Made by a program: the position numbers and the translations under genes
In this document: positions 9,455-17,892 of the stretch, piece after piece
How the letters are laid out: the number at the start of each line of letters is the position of its first letter
Numbering within the stretch: the first letter of the stretch is position 1
Assembly (NCBI GenBank): GCA_944324165.1
Contig: CALUVG010000002.1
Location: 62,001-126,000 of the forward strand
Length of the DNA: 64,000 nt
DNA from: Candidatus Gastranaerophilales bacterium
GTDB taxonomy: Bacteria > Cyanobacteriota > Vampirovibrionia > Gastranaerophilales > Gastranaerophilaceae
Reading direction: 5' to 3'
The notes under the pieces: generated by a model
What the model saw: the letters and a program-made list of their open reading frames with translations, nothing else
Databases searched by the model: none
What the model was told of the DNA's origin: nothing

Positions 9455-9473
9455 GTCGGGCTTTCAGCCTGAC
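9455..9473. repeat. REP-like palindromic hairpin, copy 1
   Basis: GTCGGGCT-TTC-AGCCTGAC forms an 8-bp stem (one G-T pair) with a 3-base loop, preceded by AG and followed by AACA. It is much richer in G+C than its surroundings. A second, diverged copy with the same stem size, loop size and flanks is at 59926-59944. Such short hairpins resemble REP-type elements of many genomes. Another hairpin, GGCGG/CCGCC, follows at 9487-9506 in the uppP leader. Confidence 0.55.
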
Positions 9474-9524
9474 AACAATCAAGTAAGGCGGCAAAACAAG
9501 CCCGCCGGATAAGGGAGAAGATTA

Positions 9525-10370
9525 ATGCATTTTATACAAGCAATATTAATGGGAATAGTGCAGGGATTGAGTGAATTTTTACCAATCTCAAGTTCTGCGC
9601 ATCTTGTTTTTACCTCAAATTTTTATAAAGTATTCAAAGGGATAGAAATAGTACAACATTCAAATGAAGAAGTATTTTTTGACATAATGGTACATTTAGG
9701 AACACTAATTGCAGTACTAATATTCTTCCGCAAGGATATAATAAATATCTTAAAATCAATGTGGAATGCATTACGCACAAAGGATTGGACAGATAATGAG
9801 GCAAAGATCGGCTTATTTATCATACTTGGTACATTAGTGACAATACTTATTGCATATCCGTTAAATGAGGTTGCGGAAAAACTTGTTTTTTCACCGGCAA
9901 TAGTTGGCGGATTGCTTTTTATAACAGGTTTTGTGCTTTTGTTCAGCGAATACATGTCAAAGAATTTCAAGGCACATAAAGAGAATGTTGACTTAAAAAC
10001 ATCAATAATGATAGGACTGGCACAGGGACTTGCAGCATTACCCGGATTTTCCAGATCAGGCTGGACAATTGCGACGGGTCTATTTTTCGGACTGGACAGA
10101 ACAACAGCCGCAAGATATTCATTCCTGTTGAGTATACCTATAATCCTTGGTGCATCAATGGTTTATCCTATTATCAAAATAGATTTACATGAGGCTATTC
10201 AGTATAACTGGTCAGCAATAATAGCCGGCACAATTGTATCAGGAATAGTCGGATACCTGTGCATAAAATATTTTATGAAATTTATCTCAAAATTTTCATT
10301 GAATATATTCGGATATTATTGTATAATCGCAGGACTTGCAACTGCAATATTTTTCAGTATCGCAGGATAA
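9525..10370 (+). CDS. uppP: Undecaprenyl-diphosphatase
   Basis: 281 residues with about eight membrane segments. Both catalytic signatures are present: GIVQGLSEFLPISSSAHLV near the N-terminus and LAQGLAALPGFSRSGWT in the middle; the second usually reads PGxSRSG. UppP (BacA) recycles the lipid carrier undecaprenyl diphosphate for peptidoglycan and surface glycans and can confer bacitracin resistance. GGGAGA precedes the start. A leader of about 100 bases carries two GC-rich hairpins. Confidence 0.93.
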   Translation: MHFIQAILMGIVQGLSEFLPISSSAHLVFTSNFYKVFKGIEIVQHSNEEVFFDIMVHLGTLIAVLIFFRKDIINILKSMWNALRTKDWTDNEAKIGLFIILGTLVTILIAYPLNEVAEKLVFSPAIVGGLLFITGFVLLFSEYMSKNFKAHKENVDLKTSIMIGLAQGLAALPGFSRSGWTIATGLFFGLDRTTAARYSFLLSIPIILGASMVYPIIKIDLHEAIQYNWSAIIAGTIVSGIVGYLCIKYFMKFISKFSLNIFGYYCIIAGLATAIFFSIAG

Positions 10371-10382
10371 AATTATTGTTTA

Positions 10383-10715
10383 TTATTCGTAAGAGTGTTT
10401 ACCTTTCTCCAGTAAATCACTTTTATATTTAATTCTTTCATCTACAGACATCTGTGACATTTTTGCCGTATCCTCAGGATAGAATTTTGCTTTACGTACA
10501 CTAATTCCTGCAGTATCACCATCTTTTAATACAAATTCTGGTGTATGCTCAAAATTATCACCGCTATGACGTACATTTTTATTATTTGTTGTTGTTCTGG
10601 AAAAAGTATCTTTTACAAGACTTTTTAAACGTACTTTACCATTAAAAAAAGATGTCTTTATATTTTGAATCCATTGTGTTGGCATTGCAGCACTAAACTT
10701 ACTAAAAATTTTCAT
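10383..10715 (-). CDS. Small protein, paralogue of the preceding gene; possible partner of the giant ART protein
   Basis: 110 residues. The C-terminal 55 or so repeat the neighbouring 61-residue protein almost residue for residue: HTPEFVLKDGDTAGI, then VRKAKFYPED, QMSVDERI and LLEKGKHSYE. An extra basic N-terminal part of about 50 residues (MKIFSKFSAAMPTQWIQ...) is unique. AAGGGG precedes the start. It is the third gene of an apparent minus-strand operon led by the 1842-residue ART protein, 22 bases after the 61-residue gene. No family is recognised. Its location fits an immunity, chaperone or adaptor role, which is inference only. Confidence 0.65.
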   Translation of the reverse strand: MKIFSKFSAAMPTQWIQNIKTSFFNGKVRLKSLVKDTFSRTTTNNKNVRHSGDNFEHTPEFVLKDGDTAGISVRKAKFYPEDTAKMSQMSVDERIKYKSDLLEKGKHSYE

Positions 10716-10737
10716 AGAAATAACCCCTTATAAATTA

Positions 10738-10923
10738 TTATGCCTCTTCGTAAGTATGCTTACCTTCTTCTAATAGCATACTCTTATATTCAATTCGTTC
10801 ATCAATACTCATCTGAGCCATTTTTTCTAAATCTTCAGGGAAAAATTTTACTTTACGTACGGTAATCCCTGCAGTATCGCCATCTTTTAATACAAATTCC
10901 GGTGTATGTTCATTATCTGTCAT
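10738..10923 (-). CDS. 61-residue protein, paralogue of the following gene
   Basis: A short acidic protein with a strong Shine-Dalgarno (AGGAG). Nearly its whole length, from EHTPEFVLKDGD to GKHTYE, is shared with the C-terminal half of the next gene, showing a tandem duplication. It begins 55 bases after the stop of the giant EF-hand/FHA/ART gene on the same strand. No known domain is recognised. The conservation between copies, with mainly conservative changes (S/T, A/V, Y/F), shows that both are protein-coding and under selection. Confidence 0.65.
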   Translation of the reverse strand: MTDNEHTPEFVLKDGDTAGITVRKVKFFPEDLEKMAQMSIDERIEYKSMLLEEGKHTYEEA

Positions 10924-10977
10924 ATATAAATTCTCCTGGTATAATAACTATACTATTTTATTTAATTTAATACAAGA

Positions 10978-13900
10978 CTAATCTTGCATAATTCTTGCAC
11001 TAATTACCCATGTTTGAGTATCTTTATCAAATCTTGCATTTGTTATCTTCAAACTTGAATTTCGTTGTACCAGTACTTCATTTTCTTTTCCATACGGAAT
11101 ATTAAAGTCTTCACAAAATGCAGCTTTAGTTCCTGCCGGCGCAGATATATCCCAGCGTATAGCTCCATATGTACTATTATTGCCCATCATTCCATGAGCC
11201 CAGCTTTGCGCAATGTCTGGCGTTAAAGTTGTAGACATAAAACGTTCTTGTTTAATTTCTTGTCCCAGTAATTCTTCATCAATAAATTGTTTTATTTTAC
11301 TTTCAGATGCCCCGCTTGCAATTAATTGTTCCATCTTACTGCCAAGATTTTGACCGTCAGAGCCATAAGCCCGGCTTAAAGACCCATTATACCCCTCACC
11401 TCTATATAGTCTTACTTTTTTATTTATACGCTGCTTATCAAGAAATTCAGTGAGTTTTTCTATTTCAGGGCTGGTTTGACCTGCAGATAACATTTTATTC
11501 ATAGGATTAGAATTTTCTTTATAGAACATTAATGGTTCAACCGCATTAGATTGTTTTTGACATGCTGTACAAACAATTAAATCCCATTCATTTGGACCAA
11601 GTTTCATAAAATCATCTACTGCATCATTTTTACGCAGAATTTTAGCTAATGTTGCTAATTTTTGCATGTTAGGAACGCCGTCAGTCATTGTCGTTGCTTT
11701 CCACACATCTACATATTTACCATCGCAAACATTCATTAATTTTTCCATGTTTGCATAATCAACATTATCTAATTTATATGAGCATTTCCAACCAAATCCA
11801 TGTTTATCCAGGTAGCTTGACAAATAGTTATAATCCATTCTATCATTTTTAAACATTTGACGGATTTCATTGGATGATACATATTCAGATGTATTTTTTC
11901 TCATCTTTGTACCATTGGTTGACTTTTTGTCAATAATGACCATTTGACCGTTTTCTTTTTGAACAGTAAAATGTTCTCTAGATACTCCAAGCTGCATAGA
12001 TCCGATTTTATAATCAGCATTACCTTCCCAAGACCCGACGGTAAATGATTCACCTTCTTTTAAGGCATTAAATTTTTCTAAAAATAACTTATCGTTAACA
12101 TCAAGATTAGCTACTCCAAAGCCCAATGCAAATTGTGTGTCTTGATTTTTATTAAGATCCAGTACATATTTTTGACCTTTTGTCAATACCTGAGTGCCAT
12201 TTTTAGTTGATATTTCAGGGTAGTCTAATTTAATCTTTTTATTGCTTACAGGATTAGTATTTTCTACGTTAACATTAACTTTAGCCTTATTAGAAGGAGA
12301 TCCAACTGATACAATTTCTACGTTATCATTAACTTTAGCCTTATTAGAAGGAGATCCAACCGATACAATTTCTACATTATCGTTAACTTTAGCCTTATTA
12401 GAAGGAGATCCAACTGATACAATTTCTACATTATCGTTAACTTTAGTTTTTTCTACAAGCTTTTCAAAGTTTTTTATAAGTTTATCAATTTGAGCTTTCA
12501 CTTTTCCGGTAACACTGGAAGAAATTGTTTTTAAATCACCAATTAATGCTTCACATTTGGCAAGAGTAGACTTACTTAAATTTCCGAGACTTTGTGTTAC
12601 TTCATTAGTCAAATATTTTAACTTAGTTTTACAACTATCCCACAATTCTTTGTATTTAGGGGGAATATCAACATCATCAACAGATTTCATATCATCAGCA
12701 ATTGACTTAGGTGTTACTTCCTCAGTTTCGACCTTTGGTGCGTCAGCCGCTGAAGCCTCTTTTGTTTTTACTTCAGGGGTATCAACTTTTGGGTCTAAAA
12801 GATTATTATCGTCAATATAGTTTGCAGTTTCTACACTTGCCGCCCCGCCGGTCGGAGTTTCAACCGGTGCGTCAGCGGCTGCTAATGCTGCATTTTTAGT
12901 GTTTAATGTTTCAATTTTTGTATTAATATCCGCAATAAGCTTTTTAGATCCGCCAAATGAACGTATTGCCTTACTGCTGTTCATTTTATCAACTATCTGT
13001 TTTAATTCATCTGCAGAATTACATTTTTCCATGAACGCTCTGATTGTTTGCAGGTCATCAGAATTCAAACCTTTTCCGGCATTTATTGCGTCATCGATTT
13101 TAGCGGTAGTTGCGGCAAAGTCTGCTTGATGTGCTTTTACAGAATTGATTTTGGCATCAATTTTCTTAATTGTTGCAGCTGCATGATCTGTTCCCTGAAC
13201 TTGATATCCGACACGGCTTTCAAGCTGTTTTTTCATTGCTTCAAGCTGCTCTACATTATCCATAATCTTGATTTTATCATCAAGTATTGCTGCTCCATGT
13301 GGAGAAAGAGGTTTGCCTTCATTTGCCAGTATAGCTGCGGCATCTTTTTCTGTATTTGCATTCATTTCATCAACAATTTTTGATTCGACTTTTTGCCCCT
13401 GAAGGTTTGGGTCAGCATTTAATTCAGCCATTCTTGCGTCAATTTTTTCAAGCAATGCTTGTCTGTCACGTGCAGCATCACCTCTTACATCTTTTTGACC
13501 GTCAAACCATTGCGAAATTTCTTTCTTAGCCTGTTCTAATTTATTAAGATCAGTTTCTTTGGTTAGGTCAATCTTACCGAGTGTAGGACTGTCATAAACT
13601 CCTGTTGCGTCTTCAACAATATGTTTAATTTCACGTCCCTGTCTTCTGCTTTGAACTTGAAGTTTATCTGCCTCATTATGAATTTGTGCGGCTCTTTCGG
13701 GAGTTGCCCCTTGAGCAAGCTCATCTTTTACTTCTCGTTTAACCTGTTCAAAATTCTGTTCTGAAAATTTGCCGCCAGGTACTGATGCATTATTAGAGGT
13801 TGCAACATCAAGCTTAGACCGGCGAACTCCAGACTCCGGAACTTCACCATGGTTTTTCATGCCAAATTTGCCTAATCTGTTCATAATCAAGCCGGTTGCA

Positions 13901-16506
13901 AGGTCAAGGAATGCTTCATCCTTGCTGTATCCGCCATTGAATGCAGCTGATATACCTGCTGAGGAGCCAACATCCATTGCACGTTCGGTAATTTCTTCAG
14001 CAATTTCTTTTGCTACTTTATTTGAAATGCCATATGTTTTTGCCAGTACCGGCGCTAATTCACTTGACATAGAACCTGCCCCGGCAAATGTTGCATTCAT
14101 TAAACCTTTTTGTAAGGCTTCTTTCACAGATTTGCCGTTAGATAAATCTACAGCAGTTGTTCCGGTAAATGCGGCTGCTGCATTTGACATCGTCTTTTTC
14201 GCTCTAACTATATTGGCATTTTTGCCTGTGTTAATTGCTGTATTCACTCTGGACAATGCCTTTTCTGTTTTGGCCGCATATCTGGCAACTTTAAGTCCAC
14301 GGCTGCCCCATCTTGCTGCACTAACTGCCAATTTTGCAGCTGCAATTTGACCGGCTCCAGGGATTACCTGTAAAGCTGCTGTAAGAGCTATTTCACCGGC
14401 TGCTTCAAAGACCATTTCTGTCATCTGTTGATTGGCATTATATTTTATAACATCATTTACAATATCTCTTGTACCAAATGCGCCCTGACGTACTGTATCG
14501 ACTTCTGCACTCATTTGTTCTATTGTTCTGCCTTTTGCCACTTGATTAAACATTTCTTCTTGCTCAACCATCATGTCGCTTACAATACTGGTTAATGCCG
14601 CTTTTTTATCAACATTTGGATGTGTTTTTGTATATTCATTAACAATTGTATCTATTTCGTCAGGTGTTAATTCAAAGTTATCTGTTTTTAAAGAAGTAGA
14701 GACTGCATCTCTATAACTTTCATAATTATCATATTTGGTATTATCAGCCCATAAGTTTCTCAGTTTATCCATCTGATTTTTATAGCCGTTAGCCATAGAA
14801 TAATCACTTACAGCAGCTTCATATGCGGCTACTTTTTTGCTGTCAAAAGGTACACCGAATACATCTTCATACGCAGTTTTAAATTCAGCTTCCGTTTGAG
14901 CATTCTGTAAGCGTTCTACATCGGCTTTGTATTCACCGAGTTTTAAATCCATGTCTTCTTTTGTTGTACATCCAAACCAACCAAGAACACGGTCTCCTGT
15001 TCGTGCTATCCAGCCTTCTTCTTCGCGAGCCTGATCAAATGTAGTTTTAGCTGTATCATACGTTTCTGCTGCAGCACCGGTAATTGTATCTATTGCCTGG
15101 GCTGCATTTATATCACCTGCTTTAAGATCAGCTCCGAGTATTAAACCGTGTAAGAAATTCATAGAATTTTCCATTTTTGCAGGATTAATAATTCCTACTT
15201 TTCGGAATTCTGCATCTTTAGATACATTAAATTCAGTGGTTGCTTTGGTAATATCCGCTTCCGGAATTCCTCGTTCTCTGGCTGCAGCAGCTAATTGAGT
15301 CATTAAATAGTCTAATGCTTCTTTTCTACCGGAACCCATTTCTGAACATATAGTATCAATTAATGATTCGTCCGGATGAAGATCCTTGTACTGCGAAAGT
15401 ACCATGCTTATATTATCTTTATTAACTTTGTGTAATGCTGTTTGGAATCTGTCTTTTCCGACTGCAAATGCCTGATCGTCACATGCATCATAAAGTTCTG
15501 TGGCAAGGGCTCTCGCTTCTTGCTGTTTTTTAGAAATAGCAAGAAGTTCTTCTTTACTGATCGGAGGAGTATCACCCGGATTTTCTGTTTCATCTGCACC
15601 GTCTCCTCGCTCTAAAGCCGCCTTACGTTCCGCTTCCAGACGTGCATATTCTGCCAGATTTGCATCTAATTTGCCCTGTAATTCTTCTATATTTACAGAT
15701 TGAATAGTCACATTACCGTTTTCATCTGTCACAATTTGAAAATTTCTGTCTTTTGCAGAACTTTCATAAATTCCGTTTTCAGGATCAATTAATTGGAGTT
15801 TCATAGTGGCGTTTTCACCATATTCAGCCGGTAATGTTATACGTAAATTTTCAGGGAAAGCCCCGTCTTCAATTGTTTCACCGTTAGGCAAAATCACCTG
15901 ACCTGTATACGGTTTACTTGACAATCCCGTGGCGGACCCGTCAATTTTTACACTTGCTTTTCTTTTATCCCCAAACAAATTTTTAAGTGCGTCTTGAGGT
16001 GTTAATTCTTCTTCTGCAGGAGCTTCTGTCGGATTAGTATCATCATTTATTGCTGCATCATCAAAATCAGCGGGATCTGCTATTACAGGATCATGATCTG
16101 TAATTGGTGCGGGGTCTATATCCGTACTTATAAGTTCAGAAGGAACTTCCTCAGGTAGTGGAGTTTCTGGCTCAACATCCGGCTGATGTTCCGTTTTGAC
16201 ATCTTTGGATAATTCTATTGCCTGTTTCAAAAATTTATTTATGTCTCTACGACTGCCAAGTCCGGCGGCTTTTGCCTCTTTTCTATTAAGTCTGTTATCT
16301 GCCCCTGCTGCTGTATGAAGTTTATCAAGATAGGCATCCAATTCTTCCTGAGTAATTACGCCATCTTTTACGGTATCAATTTGATCAAAAACAGATTTTA
16401 GCTTATCCTTTTTGCCAAAATCGAACTGTTCAGCTTTTAAACCACCTTTTAACTTTGATAAGTCGAGCTTTTTCCTTAATCCACCGAGGCTGAAATTTTC
16501 ACTCAT
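10978..16506 (-). CDS. Giant multidomain protein: EF-hand, coiled coil, repeats, FHA and ADP-ribosyltransferase
   Basis: 1842 residues. In order: a calcium-binding EF-hand loop, Asp44 to Glu55 (DTVKDGVITQEE); an acidic Pro/Glu-rich linker (about 110-170); long helical, coiled-coil-like regions; an Ala/Gly-rich hydrophobic stretch (about 700-870); three 18-residue tandem repeats (about 1354-1415); an FHA domain (about 1480-1560) with Ser1509-Arg-Glu-His and Asn1531-Gly-Thr; and a C-terminal R-S-E ADP-ribosyltransferase with Arg1702 (LYRGEG), Ser1758-Thr-Thr (FMSTT) and Glu1808-x-Glu1810. All core ART residues and the FHA phosphothreonine-binding residues are present, so both domains look functional. 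There is no signal peptide. GGAG precedes the start. The architecture suggests an effector or polymorphic toxin; its delivery route and target are unknown. Confidence 0.85.
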   Translation of the reverse strand: MSENFSLGGLRKKLDLSKLKGGLKAEQFDFGKKDKLKSVFDQIDTVKDGVITQEELDAYLDKLHTAAGADNRLNRKEAKAAGLGSRRDINKFLKQAIELSKDVKTEHQPDVEPETPLPEEVPSELISTDIDPAPITDHDPVIADPADFDDAAINDDTNPTEAPAEEELTPQDALKNLFGDKRKASVKIDGSATGLSSKPYTGQVILPNGETIEDGAFPENLRITLPAEYGENATMKLQLIDPENGIYESSAKDRNFQIVTDENGNVTIQSVNIEELQGKLDANLAEYARLEAERKAALERGDGADETENPGDTPPISKEELLAISKKQQEARALATELYDACDDQAFAVGKDRFQTALHKVNKDNISMVLSQYKDLHPDESLIDTICSEMGSGRKEALDYLMTQLAAAARERGIPEADITKATTEFNVSKDAEFRKVGIINPAKMENSMNFLHGLILGADLKAGDINAAQAIDTITGAAAETYDTAKTTFDQAREEEGWIARTGDRVLGWFGCTTKEDMDLKLGEYKADVERLQNAQTEAEFKTAYEDVFGVPFDSKKVAAYEAAVSDYSMANGYKNQMDKLRNLWADNTKYDNYESYRDAVSTSLKTDNFELTPDEIDTIVNEYTKTHPNVDKKAALTSIVSDMMVEQEEMFNQVAKGRTIEQMSAEVDTVRQGAFGTRDIVNDVIKYNANQQMTEMVFEAAGEIALTAALQVIPGAGQIAAAKLAVSAARWGSRGLKVARYAAKTEKALSRVNTAINTGKNANIVRAKKTMSNAAAAFTGTTAVDLSNGKSVKEALQKGLMNATFAGAGSMSSELAPVLAKTYGISNKVAKEIAEEITERAMDVGSSAGISAAFNGGYSKDEAFLDLATGLIMNRLGKFGMKNHGEVPESGVRRSKLDVATSNNASVPGGKFSEQNFEQVKREVKDELAQGATPERAAQIHNEADKLQVQSRRQGREIKHIVEDATGVYDSPTLGKIDLTKETDLNKLEQAKKEISQWFDGQKDVRGDAARDRQALLEKIDARMAELNADPNLQGQKVESKIVDEMNANTEKDAAAILANEGKPLSPHGAAILDDKIKIMDNVEQLEAMKKQLESRVGYQVQGTDHAAATIKKIDAKINSVKAHQADFAATTAKIDDAINAGKGLNSDDLQTIRAFMEKCNSADELKQIVDKMNSSKAIRSFGGSKKLIADINTKIETLNTKNAALAAADAPVETPTGGAASVETANYIDDNNLLDPKVDTPEVKTKEASAADAPKVETEEVTPKSIADDMKSVDDVDIPPKYKELWDSCKTKLKYLTNEVTQSLGNLSKSTLAKCEALIGDLKTISSSVTGKVKAQIDKLIKNFEKLVEKTKVNDNVEIVSVGSPSNKAKVNDNVEIVSVGSPSNKAKVNDNVEIVSVGSPSNKAKVNVNVENTNPVSNKKIKLDYPEISTKNGTQVLTKGQKYVLDLNKNQDTQFALGFGVANLDVNDKLFLEKFNALKEGESFTVGSWEGNADYKIGSMQLGVSREHFTVQKENGQMVIIDKKSTNGTKMRKNTSEYVSSNEIRQMFKNDRMDYNYLSSYLDKHGFGWKCSYKLDNVDYANMEKLMNVCDGKYVDVWKATTMTDGVPNMQKLATLAKILRKNDAVDDFMKLGPNEWDLIVCTACQKQSNAVEPLMFYKENSNPMNKMLSAGQTSPEIEKLTEFLDKQRINKKVRLYRGEGYNGSLSRAYGSDGQNLGSKMEQLIASGASESKIKQFIDEELLGQEIKQERFMSTTLTPDIAQSWAHGMMGNNSTYGAIRWDISAPAGTKAAFCEDFNIPYGKENEVLVQRNSSLKITNARFDKDTQTWVISARIMQD
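12263..12447 (-). repeat. 54-bp tandem repeat inside the giant gene
   Basis: Three full 54-base units start at 12263, 12317 and 12371, with a partial fourth from 12425. They encode 18-residue units of the form VNDNVEIVSVGSPSNKAK. Differences between units are few single bases, so expansion is recent, and copy number may vary between strains. The repeats form a linker just before the FHA domain. Confidence 0.9.
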
Positions 16507-16838
16507 TTTGATAGAACTCCATACAAATTTCGTAACTTACATAATTTTACGGAAGTTCATTATAAAAACTTTAATTAATGTGAAAATATTGACTGTTTAG
16601 ATTACCCTCAAAACTACAACTAGTGAGAATTTCAATTGCTTAATATCTCTTAATAATATTCAATATTTTCTGATTTTGACTAACTTTACTATTTAATTTT
16701 ATTTATTTTTATGGTAGTTTTAAAATGTTAGGGACATGCTTTTCTGCATTGTTAAAAAATGTAAAACATTTTGTTTCTCTGGCAAAATTTTTTTTTCAGG
16801 AGTATTTAATCTATTACATTCATGTGTGTGGAGTAATG

Positions 16839-17891
16839 ATGATTTTACCGATAAATAGCACAAAAAATAACATCTATTTTTCTGCTGATAAAAATCAAAA
16901 ATCGCAGGAACAAAATAAAGAGGAAAAGGCTAAAAAACTCCCTTATTCCCATGATACTGTATTAAAAAATAATTTTGCGACACGGACACGAATGGGGTTT
17001 GATAAATTTACAAATGCCCTTACTTTGTATCCTGCAAAGGGGATTAAGGGCAGCCGTAATTCTAACTTTTATGAATTTCTAACCATGGGGTCAGTCCCTT
17101 ATATAATTGGTAGTTTAATGCTTATGTCAGTGTTTAATTCTGCCAATAAACATTTTGATGTTTTCTCCCAGAAAAAGGCCGGTCCTATAGGCAATAAAAT
17201 GGCTCTGGGTGTTCTGTTTTACGGGATAGCCAAACATTTATCCAGATCTTTTGTAACAACTCCTGTCAAAGCTTTAACCGGAGTAGATGTAAATATTCCG
17301 TATGCAAAATTTGTTAATGAACATCCTGAATATGTTGATGATACTGACCTTACTAGTATTGAATACCATAAAGTTTATGAAAGTGTAGATTTCCCGTACT
17401 GGGATATGTTATATAACAAAGATAACGGTAAACCTCGTAATGAATATTTTGATAAAATTTCCAAGAAACTTGGTATGGGAAATAACTTAAATGATTCAGA
17501 TCAGGAAGTAAAACCGCTTATTAAAGAAATATTAATTAAGACCAAAACAGCAACAAACTTATCTTCATATTTGTGGGCAGCTACAGGTGTTGCGCTCGCT
17601 TTTCAGGATCCTTGGGAAGATTTCTTTAAAGTTATGACTTTAAAATTCTGGGATAAAAAGAAATTTTTCAAAGCCGCAAATACGTTTAAAGATAGTTTTG
17701 TTGACAGTGCAAAAGCTCTTTACCACGGTGAAGGTAAAGGATTACAAAAACATGCCGGTAAAATTCTTTTAGGGGCAGCTGTAGCTTCATCTTTACTCGG
17801 TATAGTAAATGTAATGAATATATCAGGTAAACCGTCTAAGCTAAGTGCCGGTGACGTTATTGATAAAAAAGAAAAATATGTGGTGAACTAA
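16839..17891 (+). CDS. Membrane protein of unknown function, first gene of the GH13 operon
   Basis: 350 residues from the ATG at 16839, which follows GGAG by five bases; the frame is open further upstream, but that part has no Shine-Dalgarno and looks like untranslated AT-rich DNA. The short N-terminal motif INSTKNNIYFSA is followed by a polar stretch, a hydrophobic segment around residues 85-105 (GSVPYIIGSLMLMSVF), a second near 285 and a third near 325-345 (KILLGAAVASSLLGIVNVM). No family is recognised. One base separates its stop from the next gene, so the two are tightly coupled. Confidence 0.7.
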   Translation: MILPINSTKNNIYFSADKNQKSQEQNKEEKAKKLPYSHDTVLKNNFATRTRMGFDKFTNALTLYPAKGIKGSRNSNFYEFLTMGSVPYIIGSLMLMSVFNSANKHFDVFSQKKAGPIGNKMALGVLFYGIAKHLSRSFVTTPVKALTGVDVNIPYAKFVNEHPEYVDDTDLTSIEYHKVYESVDFPYWDMLYNKDNGKPRNEYFDKISKKLGMGNNLNDSDQEVKPLIKEILIKTKTATNLSSYLWAATGVALAFQDPWEDFFKVMTLKFWDKKKFFKAANTFKDSFVDSAKALYHGEGKGLQKHAGKILLGAAVASSLLGIVNVMNISGKPSKLSAGDVIDKKEKYVVN

Positions 17892-17892
17892 T

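Noticed and set aside
12242..12493. Plus-strand open frame of 83 codons with three internal repeats
   Set aside because: It is the antisense shadow of the 54-bp repeats in the giant gene and has no ribosome site.
13769..14350. Plus-strand open frame of 193 codons
   Set aside because: It lies wholly antisense to the giant gene, in its Ala/Gly-rich part where antisense frames stay open by composition.
16725..16838. Longer N-terminus for the 350-residue membrane protein
   Set aside because: No ribosome site precedes 16725, while GGAG lies five bases before the ATG at 16839.
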